From positions 3,720,001 through 3,784,000 of the forward strand of contig NZ_CP043329.1 in NCBI RefSeq assembly GCF_008195825.1: 64,000 nt of DNA, given 5' to 3'. Under the pieces are notes generated by a model, which saw nothing but the letters and a program-made list of their open reading frames with translations, ran no database searches and was not told the DNA's origin. Source of the DNA: Pedobacter aquae. Lineage in GTDB: Bacteria > Bacteroidota > Bacteroidia > Sphingobacteriales > Sphingobacteriaceae. The position numbers and the translations under genes were made by a program. Of this stretch, positions 25,756 to 38,409 are shown one piece after another (position 1 is the first letter of the stretch; every line of letters begins with the position of its first letter).

Positions 25756-27156
25756 ATGAGAAAATTAATTTTTTTCTTGCCTTTTGTGTTGTGTTTAACG
25801 ATGCAAATTCAAGCTCAAAATGCTAAACCTAATGTAATTGTTATTCTAGCAGATGATTTAGGCTATCAGGATGTTGGCTTTAACGGTTGTAAAGATATTC
25901 CTACACCCAATATAGACAAGATTGCTAAAAACGGTGTTGTTTTTAAAAATGGCTATGTTACTTATGCAGTTTGTGGCCCAAGTAGGGCAGGCTTAATTAC
26001 AGGTAGATATCAAGATAGGTTTGGCTTTAGTAGAAACCCGTTATTAGCTCCGCATGATATTGATATGGGACTTCCTTTAAGCGAAGAAACCATGGCAGAT
26101 ATTCTGAAGAAAAGCGGTTACAAAAGTACTGTCTTGGGTAAATGGCATTTAGGTTCGCACCCTGCATTACATCCTTTAAAAAGAGGTTTTGATGAGTTTT
26201 TTGGTTTTGTAGATGGCGGACATCAGTATTTTCCAGAAAGCTGGACCTTAAATGATATTACCGAAACCAGAACACAAAACGATGGTTACAGAACCAAATT
26301 ACTAAGAGGTAATAAACCAATTGAGGAAAAAGAGTATTTAACCGATGCTTTATCTAGAGAAGCCGTTGAATTTATCGGTAGAAATACCAAAACGCCATTT
26401 TTTATTTATTTAGCTTATAATGCGCCACATTCTCCATTACAAGCCACCAGTAAATATTTAGATAGGTTTTCAGCCATTCAAAATCCGAAAAGGAAAACTT
26501 ATGCAGCTATGGTTAGCGCTATGGATGATGGTGTTGGCGCTGTACTTCAACAACTAAAAGATAAAGGTTTAGAGAAAAATACCATGGTTGTTTTCCTTTC
26601 GGATAACGGCGGACCAGAAAATGATAATGCTTCTGATAATGGGATTTTACGTGGCCAAAAATCTAATTTTTGGGATGGCGGTATTAAAGTACCTTTTGCT
26701 ATACAATGGCCGGGGAAAATTAAAGCTGGTACGGTGTATGAAAAACCAGTTATCTCTTTAGATATTTTAGCTACCGTTGTAGCATCGGTTAAGGCAAAAA
26801 TTAATCCTGCTAAACCATTAGATGGGGTTAACCTATTGCCTTATTTAAACGGCGAAAATAAAAAAGCACCACATGATTATTTGTTTTGGAGAAATTACGA
26901 TCAGGATATAATTGCTGTAAGAACAGAAAAGCATAAGATTGTAGTTACCAAAGCTTTTAATGAAGAATTGTTTAATAGCTTAGAAGATATAGCAGAGAAA
27001 ACAAACCTTTTTCAAGATGATAAACAAACTTTTGATAAGTTAATGCAACAATGGAAAGTTTGGAATGGGCAGTTGAAAGAGCCTTTGTTTTTAGGTTTAA
27101 CACAAGAAAAACAATATAACGAGCTAAACCCTAAACGCTTTGTTTTTGATAAGTAA
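25756..27156 (+). CDS. Family S1 sulfatase (CGPSR type)
   Basis: 466 residues, signal peptide ending Ile-Gln-Ala. The formylglycine motif is Cys73-Gly-Pro-Ser-Arg-Ala-Gly, followed by Ile-Thr-Gly-Arg-Tyr-Gln-Asp-Arg-Phe-Gly-Phe, which resembles S1_19 sulfatases acting on galactans such as carrageenan. Leu-Ala-Asp-Asp-Leu-Gly (calcium), Gly-Lys-Trp-His-Leu-Gly and Leu-Ser-Asp-Asn-Gly-Gly are present. It starts 3 bp after the beta-helix gene and is followed by a strong terminator at 27199. The subfamily is a judgement by eye; the sulfatase call itself is firm. Confidence 0.93.
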   Translation: MRKLIFFLPFVLCLTMQIQAQNAKPNVIVILADDLGYQDVGFNGCKDIPTPNIDKIAKNGVVFKNGYVTYAVCGPSRAGLITGRYQDRFGFSRNPLLAPHDIDMGLPLSEETMADILKKSGYKSTVLGKWHLGSHPALHPLKRGFDEFFGFVDGGHQYFPESWTLNDITETRTQNDGYRTKLLRGNKPIEEKEYLTDALSREAVEFIGRNTKTPFFIYLAYNAPHSPLQATSKYLDRFSAIQNPKRKTYAAMVSAMDDGVGAVLQQLKDKGLEKNTMVVFLSDNGGPENDNASDNGILRGQKSNFWDGGIKVPFAIQWPGKIKAGTVYEKPVISLDILATVVASVKAKINPAKPLDGVNLLPYLNGENKKAPHDYLFWRNYDQDIIAVRTEKHKIVVTKAFNEELFNSLEDIAEKTNLFQDDKQTFDKLMQQWKVWNGQLKEPLFLGLTQEKQYNELNPKRFVFDK

Positions 27157-27198
27157 AAATTGGTTTTATTATTTGTTGGTGGGTTTTTGTTATATGTC

Positions 27199-27234
27199 AA
27201 ACAGCGTCTCTCTTTCGAGGACGCTGTTTTTTTG
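27199..27234 (+). terminator. Strong intrinsic terminator after the sulfatase
   Basis: AAACAGCGTC (27199-27208) pairs perfectly with GACGCTGTTT (27220-27229), with a further CTC/GAG inside, then a run of T. It ends the beta-helix/sulfatase operon 42 bp after the stop codon. Confidence 0.9.
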
Positions 27235-27329
27235 TTAGTTAGAATTAGTTGGTTAGTTAGAGTTAGTTAGTTAGTTGGTTAGTTAGTTAGAGTTAGTTAG
27301 TTAGAATTAGTTGGTTAGTTAGAGTTAGT
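27234..27329. repeat. TTAG microsatellite block
   Basis: About 96 bp made of GTTA/TTAG tetranucleotides with interspersed GAATTAG and GAGTTAG variants. A longer unit of about 33 bp is present twice (27234 and about 27296), so both tetranucleotide slippage and larger duplication took part. It lies between the convergent sulfatase operon and HTCS gene ends and encodes nothing evident. Confidence 0.9.
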
Positions 27330-27354
27330 GCCGCTATCAAATAATAATTAGAAA

Positions 27355-30300
27355 TTATTCTTCATCTTTTTCATCCTCCTGAATTTGGCCTGTTTCTTTT
27401 TTGATGTAATCTGAAGGGGTCATGTTATATTGTTTGATAAAGCATTTTCTAAAGTGTTTGGTATTGTTAAAGCCAACCTCATAAGCAATTTGTTTAATGG
27501 TAAACTCTCCGGATACAAGCAGTTGTGCACTTCTTTGTATCTTAATAAACCTGATAAATTCTGAGCCAGACATATCTGTAATAGCTTTTAGCTTACGGTA
27601 AAAGGTAGAACGACTCATATTCATTTCCTCTGCCAATTCATCAATATTAAAGCTAGAATTGCTTAAGTTATCTTCTATTTTAACAATGATTTTCTTGATA
27701 AATTCGCCTTCAAAAGAAGTTATCTCTACTTCACTTGGTCCTAAACTTACTTTTTGGGTAAACAGCTCTTTTAATTTCCTTCTAGATTCTAGCACATTTC
27801 TTATATGAGAAAGTAGTATAGGCGAATTAAAAGGTTTGGATAAATAAACATCGGCACCTTCATTTACACCTTTTAAATGTGCTGATGAGTCTGATTGAGC
27901 AGTAAGCAAAATAACCGGAATATGTGAAGTGCTTAAGGCCGATTTTATCTTATGGCATAACTCATAGCCATCCATTTCGGGCATCATTACATCACTAATC
28001 ATCACATCCGGTATCATATCTAAAGCTAATTTTAAGCCTTCTTTCCCGTTAAACGCAGAAAATGTTTGGTAATGAGGTTTAAGTAAAGAAACCAAATATT
28101 CATTTACTTCGGTATTATCTTCCACAATAAGGGCTATAGGTTTTGTACTTTCATTGGCATGGGTAGCCAATTCTATATCCTCTAAAATATCGTCTTGCGG
28201 GTTTAAATCTTCTTCCTCTTCTAAATCTTCATAAACAGGAGCGTCATCTGCAACATGCTTAGCGTGTAGAGGCAATAATATGCGGAAAGAGCTGCCTTTT
28301 TGTAGTTCACTATCCACAGTAATACTACCGTTATGCAATAAAACTAGGTCTTTAGTAAAAGCTAAACCAATACCAGTACCCGCAAATTTACCAGCCTCGG
28401 CTTTAGCAACCTGGTAAAATCTATCAAATATTTTTTCTTTTTCGCTGTCGCTGATGCCTTTACCTGTATCGCTCACAATGAGCTCGCAAAAAGGATTATT
28501 TTGTTGTTCAATAGCATTTACAGTTAAACTTACAGTTCCGTCGGCTTCAGAGAATTTAAATGCATTAGCCAATAAGTTATATAAAATGATAGTCATTTTC
28601 TCCTCATCAAAATCAAGCATGATTTGGCTGCTAGAGCTAGAAAAGTTAAATTTTATATTTCTTCTGTTCGCTTCATTCCTGAACGAGTAAAATATTTGCT
28701 TGCTGAAAGAAACCATATTCCCTTTACTAGCATTTAGGCTAAGCTTATCGGATTCTGCTTTCTGGAAATCTAATAGTTGATTAACCAAATTTAACAACCT
28801 TTTAGCTTGGTCTTGAAGACTTAAAACCACTTTTCTAACGCCAAAGTTTAAGTTGTCTGTTCTAGATAAATCATCAAGCGGACCTATCATTAAGGTTAGC
28901 GGTGTTCTAAACTCATGAGAAATATTGGTAAATAATTTCGATTTAATTTCTGTTATCTCACGCTCTCTTTTTAGACTAAGGTTAGCCAGTTCTAATTTGT
29001 TTTTTAATTTCAGCCTGTTTAAGCCAATGTATCTAGATAGCCACAGTAGAAATAAGAAAACCGTTACATAAATAAGTTTTGCCCACCAAGTTTTCCATGG
29101 TGGTGGCAATATGGTGATTTTTAAAGCAGCGCCTTTATCGTTCCAAATATTATCGCTATTAGATGCTTTTACTTCTAAAGTATAATTGCCTGCAGGTAAA
29201 TTGGTATAGGTTACATTACGTCTGCGTCCGGCATTCACCCAATCTTTTTCAAAGCCTTTAAGTCGGTAAGAATATTGGTTTTTATCAGATGCATGGTAAT
29301 CTAAAGCCGCAAAAGAAACAGTTAAGAAATCTTGTTTATAGTTTAAAGTAATGTGTGGTGTTGTTAGTAAAGATTGTTTTAAAACTACATTTCCTTCTAT
29401 TTCTTCGCCAACAATAACCTGCTTATTATTGATTAATAAATTGGTAAAATATACCGGAGGCAGCATGGTATTAATCTTAATACTATCCGGATTAAAATAA
29501 GTGATGCCCTTTATCCCACCAAAATAAAAAATGCCTTTTTGGTCTGCAAAAGCAGCGTTTTCTGCAAAAGCGTTAGACAGTAAACCATCTCTAATATCAA
29601 AATTTTTAAATTCTTCTTTTTCAGTATTAAAGCTGGCCAAACCTTTATTGGTACTTATCCAAATTCTTGATTTTTTATCAGGTAAGATGGCGTGTATATA
29701 ATCGTTAGGAAAATTATCGCCAGCAAAATAATTCTTAAAAGTGATTTTGTTTGGCTGTTCTATCAGCTTATTTAATCCGTTTGGTGTGCCTACCCATAGC
29801 GTACCTTTTTGGTCTTGCGCTATACTTAAAACAATACTATTGCTAATAGATGTAGAATCTTTTGTATAATGTTGGAAGTTTTTAAAACCATCTTTAGCGC
29901 TATCATAAAGATGTAATCCATTAAATGTACCAATCCATAATCTGCCTTTATCATCATTAAGCATAGCGGTAATACGCTCGCTCTGTAGTTTATCTGGTGA
30001 TGATGAAAGGGCATATCTTTTCACTAAAGGTTCTCCCGTTTTTTTATAACCAATAACCCTATTGAGTCCGTTACTTTGGGTTCCTAGCCAAATTACACCA
30101 GCTTTATCTTTAATAATGGTTGTAATTTTATTTGCACTGATGCTTGTTTTCTCATCAGAGCTGATGTACCTGCTAATCTTACTGTTTGGCTTTAAGCCAT
30201 CCATGATAAATAAGCCTTCGTTAGTGCCTATCCATAGCTTACTACCATCTTGTAAAACATTATTTACCCTAAAATTTAAGCTAGCTGGCAGGGGTAAATC

Positions 30301-31446
30301 AACTTTGCTGAAAGTTTTGCCATCAGCAGAATAAACCAAGCCACCATCTTTAGTACCTATCCATAAAGCATGATTGCTGTCTTTTAAAACAGAAACAATG
30401 TGTGTGTTAAGTATGCTACCAGGTTTATTATACTGGTGGGTGATGTTGTAAAACTTCTTTTTCTGCGGGTTTATTCTGTAAATACCACCCTCTGTACCAA
30501 ACCATATTACACCAGAATGATCTTGTTCTATACTTAAAACAACTTTATTGATATAGTTTAAATTATCTGCCGATGAAAAAACATAAGGCGTAAAAGTTTG
30601 GGTATTGATATTGAATTTATTTAATCCACCGCCCCAAGTGCCTACCCATAAAGTTCTGTTTTGGTCTAACAAAACCCTGTATGTATTATTATTGCTTAGG
30701 CTATTGGGCTTTTTAGGGTTGTTGGTATAATTCTTAAAAGCTTTAGTTAAATAGTTATAAGAAAATAAGCCTTTAGTCCAGCTGCCTATATAAAGCGTAT
30801 GATTTGTCTTATCTAAAGCTAATGAAGTAAGCGTAACAGAGTTAAGACCAAATTTAATTTCTGAGATGAGTTTTTTGTTTTTACCGTAATTTCTTAAGCC
30901 GCTGGTAGTAGCCGTCCAAATAATTCCTCTATCATCAGCCAAGATGCTATTGGCAATACTTTTATCTATTTGATTAAATTTTTGTGTTTTTTGGTTCAGA
31001 TAATACAGCCCTTTAGAAGAGCCAACAAAAACATCTCCGTTTTTATCTTCATAAACTGCAAATATATCTATAACACCATCTACACCGGGTATGGTATAGC
31101 TGGTAATGCTATCTTTTGAAAAATCGTATTTATTTAAGCCGCCTGTTTTAGTACCTATCCACAAATACTCTTTACCAGCATACATGGCTTCTACCGCTTG
31201 GCTTGATAAATTATTGGCAGAACTTGATTTATTTCTTAATAATTTAAGATTGTAACCATCATAATGGTTAAGCCCGCCTCTGGTACCAAACCATAAGAAA
31301 CCGTATTTATCTTGCTTTATAGATGTAACTTCATTATTTACCAGCCCATTATCAATAGATAAATAAGTATAAATATTCTCTTGAGCTTTGGCGCTAAAAG
31401 AATAAAATAAGAAGCACAAGCAATAAATTATACGTTTAAACATCAT
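27355..31446 (-). CDS. HTCS hybrid two-component regulator (Reg_prop type)
   Basis: 1363 residues, one polypeptide carrying sensor and DNA-binding output. Signal peptide about 1-21; many Reg_prop blades (repeated Ile-Trp-Ile-Gly-Thr and Leu-Trp-Val-Gly-Thr) to about 670, forming two periplasmic propellers; a Y_Y_Y domain (about 690-770); one membrane helix (about 785-805). Then a histidine kinase with Asn-Ile-Ser-His-Glu-Phe-Arg-Thr-Pro (phospho-His) and Asp-Thr-Gly-Lys-Gly-Ile; a receiver with phospho-Asp in Val-Met-Ile-Ser-Asp-Val-Met-Met-Pro; and a C-terminal AraC helix-turn-helix pair. Such proteins bind an oligosaccharide in the periplasm and switch on the neighbouring locus. The shared TTGA promoters nearby are likely its targets. 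Confidence 0.95.
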   Translation of the reverse strand: MMFKRIIYCLCFLFYSFSAKAQENIYTYLSIDNGLVNNEVTSIKQDKYGFLWFGTRGGLNHYDGYNLKLLRNKSSSANNLSSQAVEAMYAGKEYLWIGTKTGGLNKYDFSKDSITSYTIPGVDGVIDIFAVYEDKNGDVFVGSSKGLYYLNQKTQKFNQIDKSIANSILADDRGIIWTATTSGLRNYGKNKKLISEIKFGLNSVTLTSLALDKTNHTLYIGSWTKGLFSYNYLTKAFKNYTNNPKKPNSLSNNNTYRVLLDQNRTLWVGTWGGGLNKFNINTQTFTPYVFSSADNLNYINKVVLSIEQDHSGVIWFGTEGGIYRINPQKKKFYNITHQYNKPGSILNTHIVSVLKDSNHALWIGTKDGGLVYSADGKTFSKVDLPLPASLNFRVNNVLQDGSKLWIGTNEGLFIMDGLKPNSKISRYISSDEKTSISANKITTIIKDKAGVIWLGTQSNGLNRVIGYKKTGEPLVKRYALSSSPDKLQSERITAMLNDDKGRLWIGTFNGLHLYDSAKDGFKNFQHYTKDSTSISNSIVLSIAQDQKGTLWVGTPNGLNKLIEQPNKITFKNYFAGDNFPNDYIHAILPDKKSRIWISTNKGLASFNTEKEEFKNFDIRDGLLSNAFAENAAFADQKGIFYFGGIKGITYFNPDSIKINTMLPPVYFTNLLINNKQVIVGEEIEGNVVLKQSLLTTPHITLNYKQDFLTVSFAALDYHASDKNQYSYRLKGFEKDWVNAGRRRNVTYTNLPAGNYTLEVKASNSDNIWNDKGAALKITILPPPWKTWWAKLIYVTVFLFLLWLSRYIGLNRLKLKNKLELANLSLKREREITEIKSKLFTNISHEFRTPLTLMIGPLDDLSRTDNLNFGVRKVVLSLQDQAKRLLNLVNQLLDFQKAESDKLSLNASKGNMVSFSKQIFYSFRNEANRRNIKFNFSSSSSQIMLDFDEEKMTIILYNLLANAFKFSEADGTVSLTVNAIEQQNNPFCELIVSDTGKGISDSEKEKIFDRFYQVAKAEAGKFAGTGIGLAFTKDLVLLHNGSITVDSELQKGSSFRILLPLHAKHVADDAPVYEDLEEEEDLNPQDDILEDIELATHANESTKPIALIVEDNTEVNEYLVSLLKPHYQTFSAFNGKEGLKLALDMIPDVMISDVMMPEMDGYELCHKIKSALSTSHIPVILLTAQSDSSAHLKGVNEGADVYLSKPFNSPILLSHIRNVLESRRKLKELFTQKVSLGPSEVEITSFEGEFIKKIIVKIEDNLSNSSFNIDELAEEMNMSRSTFYRKLKAITDMSGSEFIRFIKIQRSAQLLVSGEFTIKQIAYEVGFNNTKHFRKCFIKQYNMTPSDYIKKETGQIQEDEKDEE

Positions 31447-31860
31447 TTTAGATCAAGATAATTACCTTTTGATTCGTATGTGTACACGAGCAGCAATGTG
31501 AAGCATTAATAGGTTTATTTAGGTTTAAATAAATATAAAATAATTAGTTAAGAATAATGCATCACTAATCATTTTTACATCATAATTAATAAAAGAAACA
31601 CTGCTATTAGAGCAAAATATACGGCGTACTCATAGCGATTCAATTTCATCATTTTCTATATTTTTTTGGCAATTACAAATACAATTAGATTTTCTAAATT
31701 AACATTAATATGCTTAGGCTGGATATTTAATATTGTTCAAAAGAGGGGGCTATTTGAATCATCTTTATATGTTATTGACTTATAAGAACCCTTATTTTGA
31801 ACTATTTAAATCAAGGTTTTATAAATCTTATCCAGAACTTTAAAATAAGTTTAAAAGCTC
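31447..31860 (+). promoter_or_regulatory. Divergent control region with TTGA boxes before the SASA gene
   Basis: A 414-bp gap between the HTCS (minus) and SASA (plus) genes, with no gene. TATTGACTTAT (31773-31783) is identical to 11 bp of the CTPSR-sulfatase promoter. Its TTGA (31775-31778) is 22 bp from the TTGA of TTATTTTGAA (31797-31800), and a weak -7 (AACTTTAA, 31836) follows 39 bp on. A second reading uses TTGT (31733) and TTGA (31754) with TTATTTTG (31792) as -7, again 38 bp away. Which one works cannot be decided here. Confidence 0.6.
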
Positions 31861-33356
31861 TTGAATATGAATTTTACCAAGCCTAAGTATATTATTTTCT
31901 TTTTGTGTTTTGTTGCTTTTAGAGCTATTGCTCAGGATATTAAGGTTGCTAGTATTTTTGGAGATAACATGGTACTGCAACAAGCTATACACATTCCTGT
32001 TTGGGGTACAGCAGCAGCAAAGCAAGAAATTAAAATCATTTTTGGAGGTAAAAGCTTCGAAACTATTGCAGATGAAAGTGGGAAATGGTTTGTGAAATTA
32101 CCCAAAATGCGAGCTAATCGTATTCCGCAAGAACTTAAAATCATTTCAAAAAGTGATACGCTAATTCTAAAGAATATTCTTATTGGTGAAGTTTGGCTAG
32201 CTTCCGGACAATCTAATATGCAGATGAAATTATCAGAAACCAACCAAGCTGCTGAGGAAATAAAACATGCAAATTATAATCAGATAAGACTTTTCAACGT
32301 TGGCTTGAATATCAGTCATCAACCCTTAAATAATGTTAAAGGAAGCTGGAAAGTGTGTAATCAAACAAATGCGGGAGGCTTTTCTGCCGCAGCTTATTAT
32401 TTTGCTAAAGATTTACATCAAGATCAAAACGTACCTGTTGGTATTATTTCTGCATCATGGGGGGCAACTCCTGTTGAAGCATGGACATCCGGCGAAAGCC
32501 TTCTCCAACATCCAGATTTTAAAGATTCTGTTCTCAAATATCAAAAGCTTGAAGCTAACTGGGACTTACTTTACCGTAATTATTTAAATGAAGTAGAGCT
32601 GGCAAAAAAAGCAACGCCCCCTGCTAAAGCGCCAGTACTTCCAAAAGAGAAAAATTACCCAACGGCACTTTTTAATGCCATGATAGCGCCTATTATTCCT
32701 TATGAAATTAAAGGTGTTATTTGGTATCAGGGAGAAAATAATGCTAGTAGGGCAGCCCAGTACCATAGCTTATTTCCATTACTGATTAAGGATTGGCGCA
32801 CCAAATGGCAAAAAGATGAAATGCCTTTTTTATTTGTGCAGCTAGCAAATTTTAGAGCCAAAAATGAAGAACCTGTTTTTACAGACCCTTGGGCTTTATT
32901 GAGAGAAGCACAAACGGCTACATTAAAAGTACCGCATACTGCTATGGCTGTTGCTATAGATATTGGTGATGCTAAAGATATTCATCCCAAAAACAAAAAG
33001 GATGTAGGAAAAAGACTTTATTTGGCAGCTAGCGCTATAGCTTATGATAAAGCTGTGGTTTACAGCGGGCCTACTTTTGCGTCTTCAGCAACTAAAAAAA
33101 TGCGGTTATATTGAGTTTTAGCCATGTTGGTAAAGGTTTAACCAGTAAAGGCGAACTCAAATCTTTTGAATTGGCTGGTGCCGATAAGAAATTTTATTGG
33201 GCCGATGCTAAGATTGTAGGCAAGAAAATTATCCTAACATCTGCTAAAGTAGCCCAGCCTGTAGCGGTAAGGTATTCATGGTCTAGCAATCCTGAAGCAA
33301 ATTTATATAATAAAGAAGGGCTGCCCGCAGTACCCTTCAGAACCGATGATTGGTAA
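31861..33356 (+). pseudogene. SASA-type carbohydrate O-acetylesterase, frameshifted
   Basis: About 498 residues when repaired, with a signal peptide ending Ile-Ala. The SGNH-like esterase core shows Trp-Leu-Ala-Ser-Gly-Gln-Ser-Asn-Met-Gln with nucleophile Ser (near 118), Trp-Tyr-Gln-Gly-Glu-Asn-Asn near 297, and the Asp-Ile-His-Pro catalytic His near 377. The frame breaks in the A7 run at 33094-33100; one more A joins it to the C-terminal beta domain coded to 33356. The catalytic residues lie before the break, so a shortened product might keep the active site, but the last 81 residues would be lost. It probably removes acetyl groups from the glycan attacked by the neighbouring sulfatases. Confidence 0.85.
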
Positions 33357-33415
33357 CATTTAATTCAGCACAAAAATATATACCCTTTCCATTTATAACA
33401 GTAATTTAAAGATTT

Positions 33416-34792
33416 ATGAAGTACCTATTCGTTTACCTTATCATTACCCTTATTTCCTATACCACCATAGCGCAGGAAAATGCTTCTAGAAAACCAAATG
33501 TCATTGTTATTTTGCTAGATGATGCAGGTTATGCAGATTTTGGCTTTATGGGCTCAAAAGATTTACAAACACCAGAGATTGATAAATTAGCCAATAGCGG
33601 AGTAGTTTTTACTGATGCGCATACCAGTTCTACCGTTTGCTCTCCATCCAGAGCCGGTTTAATTACGGGTAGGTATCAACAGCGTTTCGGTTTTGAGTGT
33701 AATGGCACAGGCGATAGTTTAGGTTTGGATGCTTCTGAAATAACTTTAGGTGCTGCTTTACAGCAAAAAGGTTATAAAACCATTGCCATAGGTAAATGGC
33801 ATTTAGGCGATAGAGAAATTTACCAACCCAATGCCCGTGGTTTTGATGAATTTTATGGCTTTTTAAGCGGCTCTAGAAGTTATTTTCCGCATCCGAAGCA
33901 TGATAAGCCTAGCGATATAAACGCTATCAGAAACAACCAAAAGCATGTAGATTTTAAGGAAGGTTACCTAACCGATGTTTTTGGCGATGCTGCGGTTCAT
34001 TATATCGATAAATATAAAAACCAACCTTTTTTTATGTACTTGTCTTTTAATGCAGTGCATACCCCTATGCATGCTAAAAAAGAGGATTTGGAAAGGTTTA
34101 AAAATCATCCCAGACAATTACTTGCCGCCATGACATGGTCTTTAGATGAAAATATTGGTAAAGTGATGAGGAAACTAGAAGCTGAAAAATTACTAGAAAA
34201 TACTTTGATATTCTTTTTGAGTGATAATGGTGGCGCAAATAATAACCAATCTACAGTATTTCCTTTAAAGGGATGGAAAGGTAATAAATTTGAAGGCGGA
34301 CACAGAGTACCTTTCATCATGAGTTGGAAGGGGCAATTACCAGAGGGTATAAAATCTAATAAACTGGTTTCTTCTCTAGATATTTATGCAACTTCTTTGG
34401 CTGTTGCAGGTACAAAAAATCCAAGTTATAAACCTACAGATGGTACAAGCTTAGTGCCTTTCCTAGATACAGATAATGGTCATAAGCAGTTGTTTTGGCG
34501 CAAAGATGAAGCCGCAGCCGTACGCAAGGGAGATTATAAGCTCATCAGAATTAAAAACGAAGGAAGTGTTTTATATAATTTAAGGTCTGATATTGGAGAA
34601 ACCAAAGATTTATCTAAACAAGAAAGCAAGAAATATAAATCGCTAAATAAAGCTTTACTTAAATGGGAAAGCGGCTTGGTTAAACCTTTATGGTTAGAGG
34701 AGCCAGAGTGGATGCAGATTACAACTGATATTCATAAAGCTTTAATGAATAATGAAAAACCTAAAAAGATTCAGCCAAATGAAGTTAAATAG
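33416..34792 (+). CDS. Family S1 sulfatase (CSPSR type)
   Basis: 458 residues, signal peptide ending Thr-Ile-Ala. The formylglycine motif is Cys75-Ser-Pro-Ser-Arg-Ala-Gly, followed by Ile-Thr-Gly-Arg-Tyr-Gln-Gln-Arg-Phe-Gly-Phe-Glu, again like S1_19. Calcium Asp-Asp is in Leu-Leu-Asp-Asp-Ala-Gly; Gly-Lys-Trp-His-Leu-Gly and Leu-Ser-Asp-Asn-Gly-Gly are present. It is 59 bp after the esterase gene and likely co-transcribed with it. With two other sulfatases using different Cys-x-Pro-Ser-Arg contexts, the locus appears built to remove several kinds of sulfate from one glycan. Confidence 0.93.
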   Translation: MKYLFVYLIITLISYTTIAQENASRKPNVIVILLDDAGYADFGFMGSKDLQTPEIDKLANSGVVFTDAHTSSTVCSPSRAGLITGRYQQRFGFECNGTGDSLGLDASEITLGAALQQKGYKTIAIGKWHLGDREIYQPNARGFDEFYGFLSGSRSYFPHPKHDKPSDINAIRNNQKHVDFKEGYLTDVFGDAAVHYIDKYKNQPFFMYLSFNAVHTPMHAKKEDLERFKNHPRQLLAAMTWSLDENIGKVMRKLEAEKLLENTLIFFLSDNGGANNNQSTVFPLKGWKGNKFEGGHRVPFIMSWKGQLPEGIKSNKLVSSLDIYATSLAVAGTKNPSYKPTDGTSLVPFLDTDNGHKQLFWRKDEAAAVRKGDYKLIRIKNEGSVLYNLRSDIGETKDLSKQESKKYKSLNKALLKWESGLVKPLWLEEPEWMQITTDIHKALMNNEKPKKIQPNEVK

Positions 34793-35102
34793 CTGTTTAG
34801 GTTTATGAATGGTAATATTATTTGGAGTAGAAAGTAAAAAGTATAAAGTAAAAAGAACCTAAAGAGTATTTAGCAGCTGCCTTTAATAATTAAACAAAAC
34901 TTTTCCGAAGAATGAAAGATGGCCTTTGAAGATTTGGAAGTATAGTCAAATAAATGTTTGTTTAAACTTAATAAAGAACCTTCGTAAAGCAAAAATAGTA
35001 ATCATAAGAAGAGTCGAAACTTATCTGATATACTCAGAAAATGCTTCGACTCCTCCGTCTTATATGAAGTGTTAATTTTGAGACTGAGAGAGCCTCTTTG
35101 TA
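34793..35102. repeat. Gap with a dispersed palindromic element
   Basis: No gene is seen in this 310-bp gap between two convergent genes. GAGTCGAA (35011-35018) and TTCGACTC (35045-35052) are an inverted repeat. Read on the minus strand, about 80 bp around it (roughly 35011-35090) align with the element at 62859-62938: GTCTCAA, then GAGTCGAAGC, then TTTTCTGAGT in the same order and spacing. It is a diverged copy of the same dispersed repeat. Confidence 0.7.
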
Positions 35103-38238
<3,136 letters not shown>

Positions 38239-38259
38239 GGATGAAATAAGTTTATCCTT

Positions 38260-38328
38260 CAAAAGTAGTTATAAGATGTGTGAAGAAGGGGCTTTAACAG
38301 ATTCAATATAAGGGCAGAATTAATTCAA
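38260..38328 (-). promoter_or_regulatory. HTCS-type promoter of the GH2 gene
   Basis: Minus strand: TTGA boxes at 38325-38328 and 38303-38306 (the latter in TTATATTGAAT, also found before the beta-helix gene) are 22 bp apart. A perfect -7 TACTTTTG lies at 38260-38267, 39 bp from the nearer box and 22 bp before the ATG. It is the third copy of this plan in the sulfated-glycan locus. Confidence 0.76.
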
Positions 38329-38409
38329 GTGAGGGTTTTAGAAATCGTATTTGGACGGAGTTAGTTTTTATGAGGCTTATATTTTGAAATAAAAATCTCC
38401 TAAATTAAA

